Assembly (NCBI GenBank): GCA_016721015.1
Contig: JADKJL010000001.1
Span: 620,001 to 684,000 of the forward strand
Reading direction: 5' to 3'
Origin: Lysobacterales bacterium
Lineage (GTDB): Bacteria; Pseudomonadota; Gammaproteobacteria; Xanthomonadales; Rhodanobacteraceae
Length of the DNA: 64,000 nt
This document shows positions 56,770 through 64,000 of this stretch, piece after piece. Every line of letters starts with the position of its first letter. Within the stretch, counting starts at the first letter, position 1. Both the position numbers and the translations under genes were made by a program. The notes beneath the pieces were generated by a model. It searched no databases and was not told the DNA's origin. It saw only the letters and a program-made list of their open reading frames with translations.

Positions 56770-57393
56770 ATGCCGCACACGAGACCACCCCTGAGTTTTT
56801 TCCCCGCACTGATTTTCTCCTCGCGCTGGTTGCAGTTGCCGCTGTATCTCGGCCTGATCGTCGCCCAGGGCGTTTACGTGGTGTTGTTCGTCAAGGAACT
56901 GCTGCATCTGATCCTGCATGCGACCTCGTTCGGCGAGCAGCAGATCATGCTGATCGTGCTCGGCCTGATCGATGTGGTGATGATCTCGAACCTGCTCATC
57001 ATGGTCATCGTCGGCGGCTATGAGACCTTCGTCTCGCGACTGGGTTTGCAAGGGCATCCCGACCAGCCGGAGTGGCTGAGCCACGTGAACGCTTCGGTGC
57101 TGAAGGTCAAGCTGGCCATGGCCATCATCGGCATTTCCTCAATCCACCTGCTCAAGACTTTCATCGCGGCGAGCACTCTGGAAGGATTGCCACTGTGCGC
57201 CGGTGACCAGCTCATTGGCGCGTCCCAGGCGGCCCTCAACGGCACCCTGCAAACCTGCACGACGCTGACCACGGCAGGCGTGATGTGGCAGACGATCATC
57301 CATTGCGTATTCATCCTTTCGGCCATTGGCATCGCCTATACCGATCGCCTCATGCAGTCGATGCCGCGCGGCAAACCGGCGGGCGGGCATTGA
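56770..57393 (+). CDS. YqhA family membrane protein (UPF0114)
   Basis: Inner-membrane protein of 207 residues with four TM helices, matching UPF0114. Conserved parts are SSRWLQLPLYLGLIVAQGVYV near the N-terminus, LVIVGGYETFVSRL-like block (IVGGYETFVSRLGL) and the third helix AMAIIGISSIHLLKTF. Length exceeds E. coli YqhA because of a loop with two Cys (LCAGDQL and LQTCTTL). It starts 7 bp after the saccharopine-type gene and is probably in the same transcript. Function is unknown in the family. Confidence 0.92.
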   Translation: MPHTRPPLSFFPALIFSSRWLQLPLYLGLIVAQGVYVVLFVKELLHLILHATSFGEQQIMLIVLGLIDVVMISNLLIMVIVGGYETFVSRLGLQGHPDQPEWLSHVNASVLKVKLAMAIIGISSIHLLKTFIAASTLEGLPLCAGDQLIGASQAALNGTLQTCTTLTTAGVMWQTIIHCVFILSAIGIAYTDRLMQSMPRGKPAGGH

Positions 57394-57509
57394 ATTGCCC
57401 CGGTTTGCATTCCTGAACGCCGGTTGGGTGTTGATGTGCCGTTGTATTGCGCCGGCGCATCCGGCGCGACATGCTGGATTCCCACCAGTCTGAAAAAGGG
57501 GAAACAAAA

Positions 57510-57728
57510 ATGCGCATGGGATTGATCATTGCGGGAATCCTGTTGATCGTGGTCGGCGCCGCAGCGTTTACCGGCAATCTGAATTTCACCAAGGACAAGG
57601 AAGTACTCAAGGTTGGCGAGTTCTCGGCGACCGTGAAGCAGGAGAAGACGGTGCCGCAATGGCTGGGCGGCGCAGCCGGCTTGCTTGGCTTGGGCCTGGT
57701 CGTGGCGGGTGCCATGCGCAAGGGCTGA
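57510..57728 (+). CDS. Small two-helix membrane protein
   Basis: Protein of 72 residues. ATG 57510 follows AAAGGGGAAAC at a good spacing. Two TM helices (LIIAGILLIVVGAAAF and WLGGAAGLLGLGLVVAGAM) flank a hydrophilic loop of about 28 residues (NLNFTKDKEVLKVGEFSATV). Similar small proteins of unknown function occur in Xanthomonadales, from memory only. It lies between yqhA-like and uvrD and has its own ribosome site. Confidence 0.8.
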   Translation: MRMGLIIAGILLIVVGAAAFTGNLNFTKDKEVLKVGEFSATVKQEKTVPQWLGGAAGLLGLGLVVAGAMRKG

Positions 57729-57807
57729 TTGCGGGCGAGGTGCGGGTAACCACGCTGCGCGGTGATGCATCGTGCTTCTGCAATGCGTCATCGGTTAATC
57801 TGGCGCA

Positions 57808-60030
57808 ATGGATGTCTCCCACCTGCTGGATGATCTCAATCCGGCCCAACGTGAAGCGGTCACGGCGCCACGAGGACACTATCTTGTCCTCGCCGGTGCC
57901 GGTTCGGGCAAGACCCGCGTACTTACTCATCGCATCGGCTGGCTGCTCGAAGTCGAGCGCGTTTCGCCGTGGTCGATCCTCGCCGTCACCTTCACCAACA
58001 AGGCCGCCGCCGAGATGCGTGCGCGCACGCAGAATCTGATTGGAGAGGGTCCGCGCGGTCTGAGCATCGGCACTTTCCATGGCATCGCCCATCGGCTGCT
58101 GCGCCGGCACTGGCGCGAGGCGAAGCTGCCGGAAACCTTCCAGATCCTTGATTCGGACGACCAGCAGCGCCTGGTCAAGCGCACCATCCAGGGCCTCGGC
58201 ATCGACGAAGCACGTTTCCCGCCGCGTCAGGCAACCTGGTTCATCAACTCGGCCAAGGACGAGGGCAAGCGCCCCGAGGCGATCGATGCGGCCGGCAATC
58301 CGCTGGCCAGCACGATGGTTGACATCTATGTCGCCTACGAGCGCGCCTGCCAGCGTGCGGGCCTGGTTGATTTCGCCGAGTTGCTGCTGCGCGCACACGA
58401 ATTGTGGCTACACGATGATGCCTTGCTCGCCCACTATCGCGAGCGTTACCAGCATCTGCTGATCGACGAGTTCCAGGACACAAATACCCTGCAATACGCG
58501 TGGATCCGCGTATTGGCTGGGAATACCGGGCAGGTGTTCGTGGTCGGCGATGACGATCAGGCGATCTACGGCTGGCGCGGCGCGCGCGTCGAGAACGTGC
58601 AGCACTTCCTGCGCGATTTTCCAAATGCGAAAACAATCCGACTCGAGCAGAATTACCGCTCGACGGCGAATATTCTTGGTGCGGCGAATGCGGTCATCGC
58701 CAACAACCCGAGTCGGCTTGGCAAGCAGTTGTGGACAGCCGATGGCGGCGGTGACCCGATCGAGGTCTATGCGGCCTACAACGAGCAGGACGAAGCGCGC
58801 TTTGTCATCGAGCGCATCCGCGAATACCTGCGTGATCACCGCGCCAGCGATGTCGCGATCCTCTACCGCTCGAATGCGCAATCGCGCAATTTCGAGGAGC
58901 ACCTGGTGCAGAACAAGATCGCCTACCGCGTCTACGGCGGCCAGCGCTTCTTCGATCGCGCCGAGATCAAGGATGCGCTGGCCTATCTGCGCCTGATCGC
59001 CAACCGGCATGACGATGCCGCGTTCGAGCGCGTGGTCAACACGCCGCCACGCGGCATCGGCGACCGCACGATCGACCTGCTGCGCGCGCGTGCGCGGCGC
59101 GAGGATACTTCGATGTGGGAGGCCGTACTCGCCGAGTTGACCGACAGCACGCTGGCCGGACGGGCGAAGAATGCGCTGCGTGCATTCCTGACCCTGATCG
59201 ATGAGCTCGCCCGCGATTGCCTGGTCGCTCCCGCCCGCCCGCCCGCCGTAGGCAATGATCTGCCGCTGGACGCGCCTATCGACGAACCGCTGCCGCTGGC
59301 TGAACAAATGGATCACGCGATCGTCCGATCCGGCTTGCGTGAGTATCACGAGAAGGACAAGACCAGCGCCGAGACGCGCACCGAAAACCTCGACGAGCTG
59401 GTCAATGTCGCGAGCCGATTCGAGCGCACCGCCGAAGACATCGAGGCCGGCTTGTCCGATCTTTCCGCCTTCCTGTCGCACGCCGCGCTGGAGGCCGGCG
59501 AGGCACAAGGCGAATCCTGGCAGGATTGTGTGCAGTTGATGACCCTGCACTCGGCCAAGGGCCTCGAGTTCCCGCTGGTGTTTCTGGTCGGACTTGAGGA
59601 CGGTCTGTTTCCGAGCCACAAATCGATCGAGGAGCCAGGGCGGCTCGAAGAAGAGCGACGCCTCGCCTATGTCGGCATCACACGCGCACGAGAACACCTG
59701 ATCCTCTGCTATGCCGAGACGCGGCGCATGCATGGCATGGAGATGTACGGGCGGCCCTCGCGCTTCCTCAGCGAGATTCCGCGCGAGCTGTTGCACGAGA
59801 TCCGTCCACGCGTGCAGGTCAGCCGCCCAGTGCGCGAAAGCCAGCATGCATCGCTGGCCATGGAAGCGCCCACGTTCAGGCTCGGCCAGCGCGTCAATCA
59901 TTCCAATTTCGGTGAAGGCGTCGTCGTCGACTATGAGGGCAGCGGCGCACACACGCGCGTGCAGGTCAATTTCGAGAATGCCGGGCAGAAATGGCTGGTT
60001 CTGGAGTTTGCCAAGTTGACTGCAGGCTGA
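57808..60030 (+). CDS. uvrD: ATP-dependent DNA helicase II (UvrD)
   Basis: Superfamily 1A helicase of 740 residues used in nucleotide excision and mismatch repair. The Q motif is LNPAQREAV, Walker A GAGSGKTR (30-37), motif Ia TFTNKAAAEM, motif II LLIDEFQDTN, motif III GDDDQAIYGWRGA, motif IV LEQNYRST, motif V MTLHSAKGLEFPLVFLVGLEDGLFP (long block shown in parts) and motif VI EEERRLAYVGITRARE. The C-terminal FRLGQRVNHSNFGEGVVVDYEG is the tudor-like domain that contacts RNA polymerase. Length matches the family. It ends before a repeat-rich spacer. Confidence 0.96.
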   Translation: MDVSHLLDDLNPAQREAVTAPRGHYLVLAGAGSGKTRVLTHRIGWLLEVERVSPWSILAVTFTNKAAAEMRARTQNLIGEGPRGLSIGTFHGIAHRLLRRHWREAKLPETFQILDSDDQQRLVKRTIQGLGIDEARFPPRQATWFINSAKDEGKRPEAIDAAGNPLASTMVDIYVAYERACQRAGLVDFAELLLRAHELWLHDDALLAHYRERYQHLLIDEFQDTNTLQYAWIRVLAGNTGQVFVVGDDDQAIYGWRGARVENVQHFLRDFPNAKTIRLEQNYRSTANILGAANAVIANNPSRLGKQLWTADGGGDPIEVYAAYNEQDEARFVIERIREYLRDHRASDVAILYRSNAQSRNFEEHLVQNKIAYRVYGGQRFFDRAEIKDALAYLRLIANRHDDAAFERVVNTPPRGIGDRTIDLLRARARREDTSMWEAVLAELTDSTLAGRAKNALRAFLTLIDELARDCLVAPARPPAVGNDLPLDAPIDEPLPLAEQMDHAIVRSGLREYHEKDKTSAETRTENLDELVNVASRFERTAEDIEAGLSDLSAFLSHAALEAGEAQGESWQDCVQLMTLHSAKGLEFPLVFLVGLEDGLFPSHKSIEEPGRLEEERRLAYVGITRAREHLILCYAETRRMHGMEMYGRPSRFLSEIPRELLHEIRPRVQVSRPVRESQHASLAMEAPTFRLGQRVNHSNFGEGVVVDYEGSGAHTRVQVNFENAGQKWLVLEFAKLTAG

Positions 60031-60223
60031 GAGCGGTTATCGGTTAGCGCGAAATGCTTGCCGTGCCCGTCAGCGGGGAAGCGGCGAGTCGTTGCCGGTA
60101 AGCGGGTAATTGGTGAGCGGTTAGCGGGAAATGCAGTTCAGGTAAATTCTTCTTCGCTACGAAAGCCGGAAGTTTGTTGACAGCCTTCTCAAGGTCGCCC
60201 TGTGCTCACGGCGAGCATGTTCG

Positions 60224-60293
60224 CGTGGGAGCGACTTCAGTCGCGATGCCTTTGAACTCAAACAGAAGCATCGCGACTGAAGTCGCTCCCACG
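60224..60293. repeat. 26-bp perfect inverted repeat, REP-like palindrome
   Basis: The arms at 60224-60249 and 60268-60293 are exact reverse complements with an 18-nt loop. GAGCAT (60213-60218) and ATGCTC (60294-60299) add a partial outer stem. The core GTGGGAGCGACTTCAGTCGC resembles REP-like palindromes I recall from Pseudomonas and Xanthomonadales genomes. It can also act as a terminator for uvrD. Confidence 0.8.
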
Positions 60294-60411
60294 ATGCTCC
60301 TGATCGCGCGCCGTATGCCGCATGCGATTGTCAGGAAAACCATCCTGGCGATCGGAGCATTTGTCGTGAAACGTGGGATATCGTTGACAGCGCAAGGGTT
60401 GTCGCGTTGCA

Positions 60412-60497
60412 CCGCTCACCGCTCACCGCTCACCGCTCACCGCTCACCGCTCACCGCTCACCGCTCCCCACTCCCCACTCCCCACTCCCCACTCCCA
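60412..60497. repeat. Adjoining heptamer tandem arrays
   Basis: Seven perfect copies of CCGCTCA (60412-60460) merge into four copies of CTCCCCA (60464-60491) and a partial copy, ending 7 bp before the antiporter ATG. On the minus strand the units read TGAGCGG and TGGGGAG. Confidence 0.9.
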
Positions 60498-60504
60498 AGC
60501 GCCA

Positions 60505-62346
60505 ATGATCGCCAACATCCCGATTCCACTCGCCCTGACCGGCATCGTCGTCCTTGGCGTCCTTGCCCAATGGATCGCATGGCGTCTGCGCCTGCCGGCC
60601 ATCGTCTTGCTGCTTGGCGTTGGCGTCATCGTCGGACCGATCCTGCATCTGCTCGATCCCGACAAGATGTTCGGCGACCTGCTGTTCCCGCTGACTTCCC
60701 TGTCGGTCGCCATCATCCTGTTTGAAGGCAGCCTGACCCTGCGCTTCCGCGAGATCCATGGCCTTCGTGGCCCCATCCTCAACCTGGTCACGCTCGGCGC
60801 TGCCATCAACATCTTCATGCTGACCGTCGCCGCGCTGTATTTCCTGCGCGCACCGATCGGCATCGCGTTGTTGATCGGCGCGATTGGTTGCGTGACCGGC
60901 CCCACCGTGGTGACACCCATGTTGCGCGCCATCCGTCCTGTTCCGGCGGTCGACAAGGTTCTGCGCTGGGAAGGCATCATCATCGATCCGATCGGGGCGA
61001 TCCTCGCTGTCATCGCGCTGGAGTTCACGATGAAGGGCGACAATACCGATACCTGGTGGGTTCTTGGCAAGCTCGTTCTGTCGGGAAGTCTGATTGGAGC
61101 GGGCGCCGCGCTTGTGCTTGGCGGCCTGCTGAAGCGTCATTTGGTGCCTTGGTATCTGCGCAATGTGGTTACCCTGGCGCTGCTGTTCACTGCCTTCACG
61201 GCGAGCAACACGATTGCGCATGAGGCTGGCTTGCTGGCGGTGACGGTGATGGGTGTGGTGCTTGCCAACACACGGGATCTCGACATGGATGACGTGCTCA
61301 ACTTCAAGGAGAGCCTGACGGTCCTGCTGGTGTCCCTGCTCTTCATCATCCTTGCCGCACGACTTGATCTGGACAGCTTCCACACGCTCGGCTGGGGCTT
61401 CCCGCTGTTCCTGCTAACGGTGTTCTTCATCGCCCGGCCAATGGCCGTGTTTGCCAGTGCGACCGGCTCCAAACTGAGCCTGCGTGAACGCGGCCTGATT
61501 GCCTGGATCGGCCCGCGCGGAATCGTCGCCGCAGCCGTCGCTTCGCTGTTCGCGTTGCGCCTGGAAGCGGACAAGGTGCCGGGCGGCGAGCTGCTGGTGC
61601 CGGCGATTTTCAGCATCATCATTTCCACCGTGCTGGTGCAGAGTTTCACTGCGCGCCGATTGGCCCTGCGTTGGAAGCTGGCAGAAGATCAGCCGCTCGG
61701 CGTCATCATTGTCGGCTCGGGTCTGGTTCCGGTGACAATCGGCCAGGCGTTGAAGAAGGCGGGCTACGACGTCACCCTTGCCGACAGCAACTGGGATGCC
61801 CTCAAGCGCGCGCGCATGGCTGGCCTCAAGACCTATTTTGGCAGCGTCGTTTCCGATCATGCCGAACATCATCTGGATTCAACCGGGGTCGCCCGCCTGC
61901 TCGCGATGAGCAACCGGCCCGGCCAGAACACCTTGGCCTGCCTGCACTATCGGTCGGAACTCGGTACCGATGGCGTGTTCGCGCTGCGTACCACCGAAGA
62001 TCATGACAAGGCCAAGTTGACCCTGACCGGCAGTTTGAAAATGCCCTGGCTGTTCGATGACCGGATCGACGATGTGCGTCTGCAAGACGCGATCGAGAGC
62101 GGCGCGGTGATCAAGACCAGCAAGCTCAAGGACAACTACACGCTTGCCGACCTCAAGCAGCGCAGTGAAGGATTGGCGATTCCGTTGTTTGCGATCGACC
62201 CGAAGCGCCGCCTGGTTCCGTTCACCTCCAACCAGGAGCCTCCGGTCAAGAGCGGCTGGGAGATCATGGCTCTGCAGATGAAGCCCGAGCATCCCGTCAG
62301 CGTCGATGCCGACATCGCCGTGCCGGAGCCCGCTCTGCCCGATTGA
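60505..62346 (+). CDS. Cation/proton antiporter of the CPA1 (NhaP) type with C-terminal TrkA-N domain
   Basis: Inner-membrane antiporter of 613 residues. About twelve TM helices fill residues 1-395, with the ion-site block ALFTAFTASNTIAHEAGLLAV and EGIIIDPIGAILAV (Asp-Pro-like transport motif) and WIGPRGIVAAAVASLF. The C-terminal 200 residues form a Rossmann-like TrkA-N domain (LGVIIVGSGLVPVTIGQALKKAG) with a following TrkA-C-like part, a regulatory nucleotide-binding unit. It exchanges Na+ or K+ for protons. ATG 60505 lacks a clear ribosome site because the heptamer array ends just before it, so translation may depend on unusual upstream sequence. Confidence 0.9.
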   Translation: MIANIPIPLALTGIVVLGVLAQWIAWRLRLPAIVLLLGVGVIVGPILHLLDPDKMFGDLLFPLTSLSVAIILFEGSLTLRFREIHGLRGPILNLVTLGAAINIFMLTVAALYFLRAPIGIALLIGAIGCVTGPTVVTPMLRAIRPVPAVDKVLRWEGIIIDPIGAILAVIALEFTMKGDNTDTWWVLGKLVLSGSLIGAGAALVLGGLLKRHLVPWYLRNVVTLALLFTAFTASNTIAHEAGLLAVTVMGVVLANTRDLDMDDVLNFKESLTVLLVSLLFIILAARLDLDSFHTLGWGFPLFLLTVFFIARPMAVFASATGSKLSLRERGLIAWIGPRGIVAAAVASLFALRLEADKVPGGELLVPAIFSIIISTVLVQSFTARRLALRWKLAEDQPLGVIIVGSGLVPVTIGQALKKAGYDVTLADSNWDALKRARMAGLKTYFGSVVSDHAEHHLDSTGVARLLAMSNRPGQNTLACLHYRSELGTDGVFALRTTEDHDKAKLTLTGSLKMPWLFDDRIDDVRLQDAIESGAVIKTSKLKDNYTLADLKQRSEGLAIPLFAIDPKRRLVPFTSNQEPPVKSGWEIMALQMKPEHPVSVDADIAVPEPALPD

Positions 62347-62465
62347 TATCGCGCGTCTTGCGGTTGCTTGCCGGCCAGGGATCTCATCCATGCGTTCAGC
62401 CGCCGCGCCATAGACTGATCCTGGCCGGCGCGTGGACCGCATCCGCGCACGATCAGGAGAACATC

Positions 62466-62732
62466 ATGTCGGACGTCGCCCCCAAGACAGCCGCCGATCA
62501 TCTCGTCGATACGCTCGCGCAACTCAAGGAGATGCGCCATTACGCGAAGACCAACGTCGAGCATTTGACGGCTTCATGGATCCTGTTTGAAGGCGAACTG
62601 AAAGGGCTCAAGCAAACCAGCCGATTCGAGAACCTGATGAATCGGCAAAGCCAGTTTTACGATGCACTCGAGGAGACCATCGAGGCCCTGGAAGAACAAC
62701 ACAAGGGCATGACGCAAGCGGCCGAAGAATAG
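62466..62732 (+). CDS. Small helical cytosolic protein of unknown function
   Basis: Protein of 88 residues with a predicted all-helical, coiled-coil-like composition (DTLAQLKEMRHYAKTNVEHL, FYDALEETIEALEEQHKGM). ATG 62466 is preceded by AGGAGAACATC (AGGAG at 8 bp). Acidic C-terminus. I do not recognise a family. It is followed by a perfect hairpin that separates it from the convergent exported-protein gene. Confidence 0.72.
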   Translation: MSDVAPKTAADHLVDTLAQLKEMRHYAKTNVEHLTASWILFEGELKGLKQTSRFENLMNRQSQFYDALEETIEALEEQHKGMTQAAEE

Positions 62733-62777
62733 GGCGCGGTGGAGACCGACGTTACGGATTTTTCGAGCCCGCAATGC

Positions 62778-62803
62778 AAACGGCCCGCAAATGCGGGCCG
62801 TTT
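62778..62803. terminator. Bidirectional terminator hairpin
   Basis: Perfect 12-bp stem AAACGGCCCGCA with TGCGGGCCGTTT (62778-62789, 62792-62803) and a 2-nt AA loop, between convergent genes ending at 62732 and 62843. A on one side and T on the other suit both strands. Confidence 0.8.
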
Positions 62804-62842
62804 GGGCAGGGCAGCAATGCGCCGCGTGTTGTCACGCAATCA

Positions 62843-63499
62843 TCAATTGCGCACCGATCGGCGGCGGAACGCGAGCAGTGCCACCAGTCCGAGCAGGCCC
62901 GTCAGGACGATCCACGCGCTACGGCCGAATGGCAACGTAGCGGGGGCTGCGACGCCGACCGCACTCATGCCAACCAGCTCCATCGGCTCGCCGGCTCCGC
63001 CATTCGCGCCCAAAGTGAAGTAGTTGACGCCATCAGGAGGCGCGCTGGCACCATTGGGCGCATTCCGCGGCTGGTTGTAATTCGAGGGGCCCGTTGGCAT
63101 GCCGCTGAACAGGTTGAAATCACCACTGTTGCCATCCGGCGTGCCCCAGGGGCCCCCGGCAGTCGGCTGACCGACGAGCTGACTGCCCAAATCCAGTGTT
63201 CCGCCGAAGGTGTCGAACACGACACCGGTGAAATCCGTGATTGCGAACGTGCCATTTCCGAGGGCTGCCCCACTGACGGTCACATTGAGGGCAAGGACCG
63301 CCGGATTGGGCAAGGAAAAATCGTTTGTCCCGGGGTTCTGCAACAACGTGCTTTCGAAAGTGATTGAGCCGACCGCCTGCGCGGTGCTCGCCGGATCATC
63401 AAAGGTGAACTGGAAAGTGATCGGGGCGGCATTGGCGACGCCGAGCGTTCCGACAAGAAACATTGTGACAAGTGTGAAGCGGACAAATGAAGAAATCAT
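62843..63499 (-). CDS. Exported protein with C-terminal sorting-like tail (PEP-CTERM/IPTL-type)
   Basis: Protein of 218 residues. ATG 63499 has GGAGG at a 6-bp spacing. A signal peptide (LVTMFLVGTLGVANA) is followed by a beta-rich domain (FQFTFDDPASTAQAVGSITF) and a Gly/Asn/Pro-rich region. The C-terminus carries a tripartite tail: ATLPFGRSAW, hydrophobic helix (IVLTGLLGLVALLAF) and basic end RRRSVRN. That arrangement matches exosortase or related CTERM anchors, though the PEP or IPTL motif itself is not canonical. No exosortase lies in this window. Confidence 0.82.
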   Translation of the reverse strand: MISSFVRFTLVTMFLVGTLGVANAAPITFQFTFDDPASTAQAVGSITFESTLLQNPGTNDFSLPNPAVLALNVTVSGAALGNGTFAITDFTGVVFDTFGGTLDLGSQLVGQPTAGGPWGTPDGNSGDFNLFSGMPTGPSNYNQPRNAPNGASAPPDGVNYFTLGANGGAGEPMELVGMSAVGVAAPATLPFGRSAWIVLTGLLGLVALLAFRRRSVRN

Positions 63500-64000
63500 T
63501 GCGATCCTCCCGATTGAAACCGCCTGGAGTATACCTTGAATTCCCGGCAATGGCGGCCGCTGGCCCGGTTGGCCGGTGCTCTGACGAGAGGTGACCTGGC
63601 TGAAATCACGATCGGCGAAGGTTCCTTGTTGATGTTTCGATCACCGATATCAAAGACGTGTTGGATCGTGCAATCGCACAGCAGACATGAAACTTCCATG
63701 CGCCTCTCGGCGCGTGCGATGCTATGCGCGAAGACAATGAACAAGATTTCAGGACTTGAATCCTGAATCCCTCCGATGTGCGGAATGCGACTCGGACAAG
63801 CCTTGACCCGCGCGAGCCGATCTTTCGGGTGCGTCGTATCAAGAATCAAAATGAAGCGGACTTGCGCTTGATTCTCGATCTTCCATGCGGCGTGGATCCA
63901 TTGCGCCTGCGATGGCGCGGGTGCAATCCATTGCAGGCGCTGTCGATCGCATTGAGGATCGTTGCGATCGCTTGCTGGAATTTCCCGGGCGGATTCAGGG
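63500..64000. other. Terminal region: possible partial gene only
   Basis: After the exported-protein gene start, 500 bp run to the window edge. The left part should contain its promoter. Only a tentative 3'-open frame from 63778 is listed. I see no other feature. Confidence 0.4.
63778..64000 (+). CDS. Possible 3'-truncated gene at window edge (DUF6968-like)
   Basis: An open frame without stops runs from a TGA at about 63761 to the edge. From GTG 63778 it reads RNATRTSLDPREPIF, RVRRIKNQNEADLRL and CNPLQALSIALRIVA, which has the hydrophobic pattern of a real fold; the QALSIALR block reminds me of DUF6968 domains. There is no convincing ribosome site and only about 74 codons are visible, so this is a weak call. 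Confidence 0.3.
   Translation, partial: MRNATRTSLDPREPIFRVRRIKNQNEADLRLILDLPCGVDPLRLRWRGCNPLQALSIALRIVAIACWNFPGGFR

Larger units (their letters stand above)
60031..60504. other. Repeat-rich intergenic region between uvrD and the antiporter
   Basis: 474 bp with three repeat types: GGTTAGCGG-like motifs (two copies at about 60031-60056 and 60094-60134), a 26-bp perfect inverted repeat, and two adjoining heptamer arrays just before the antiporter start. I see no gene. Confidence 0.7.

Noticed and set aside
58408..59952. 514-codon open frame opposite uvrD
   Set aside because: uvrD is certain; the antisense frame lacks motifs.
60412..60497. CRISPR-like or coding interpretation of the heptamer arrays
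   Set aside because: Units are 7 bp with no spacers, and the encoded Ser-Pro-Leu-Thr-type repeat lacks a start and domain, so it is a simple tandem repeat.
63536..63766. 76-codon plus-strand open frame at the right edge
   Set aside because: Only a TTG start, no ribosome site and no natural-looking composition.

Overview
This 64 kb window is GC-rich, gene-dense bacterial chromosome. Protein content (L,D-transpeptidases, MAPEG protein, YchJ, YqhA, many two-component genes, a secreted protein ending in IFANGFEGP) points to a gammaproteobacterium of the Xanthomonadales/Lysobacterales, perhaps Rhodanobacteraceae (Dokdonella- or Ahniella-like). The placement is inference from motifs, not a search. 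I saw no rRNA, tRNA, CRISPR array, phage block or complete insertion sequence.

Layout. 0-10 kb: end of a secreted alpha/beta hydrolase; a three-gene ABC exporter (adaptor, FtsX-type permease, ATPase) whose adaptor is frameshifted; a nine-heme c-type cytochrome behind an FNR/CRP-like site; two L,D-transpeptidase genes (one frameshifted); a MAPEG protein. 10-24 kb: an accessory stretch with a broken lipoprotein gene, a DUF3883 nuclease-like gene, a restriction-modification pair (PmeII-like endonuclease plus C5-cytosine methyltransferase with an N-terminal HTH), a DUF819 membrane protein, a TPR-GGDEF diguanylate cyclase, a cold-shock/excalibur gene and a PLD-helicase-DUF3427 defence-type gene broken by at least four single-base shifts. 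24-34 kb: a PLP-dependent decarboxylase, an ABC exporter, a patatin, a small tudor-like secreted protein, an S9 peptidase, YchJ and an EF-G. 34-47 kb: a NarL-type regulator followed by two tandem 7TM histidine-kinase paralogues (the second lacks the phospho-acceptor His), then secreted or surface proteins (782-aa lipase-like protein, GFA protein, Cys-rich repeat protein, erythromycin-esterase-like lipoprotein, DUF885 peptidase). 47-55 kb: a DesK/NarL-type kinase-regulator pair, a PAP2-like protein, a 2OG-Fe(II) oxygenase and a three-gene kinase/regulator/hybrid operon. 55-64 kb: an SDR/saccharopine-reductase pair, YqhA, UvrD, a repeat-rich intergenic region, a cation/proton antiporter, a small helical protein and a secreted protein with a C-terminal sorting-like tail.

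Two themes stand out. First, single-base frameshifts and stray stops are concentrated between 1.8 and 23.2 kb and absent from 24 to 63 kb, so either the accessory half is decaying or its assembly is error-prone; only reads can decide. Second, signalling is dense: five kinase genes, four separate response regulators and one diguanylate cyclase, including an apparently acceptor-less kinase beside its intact twin. Several convergent gene pairs are separated by perfect 12-bp stem-loops that probably serve as bidirectional terminators.
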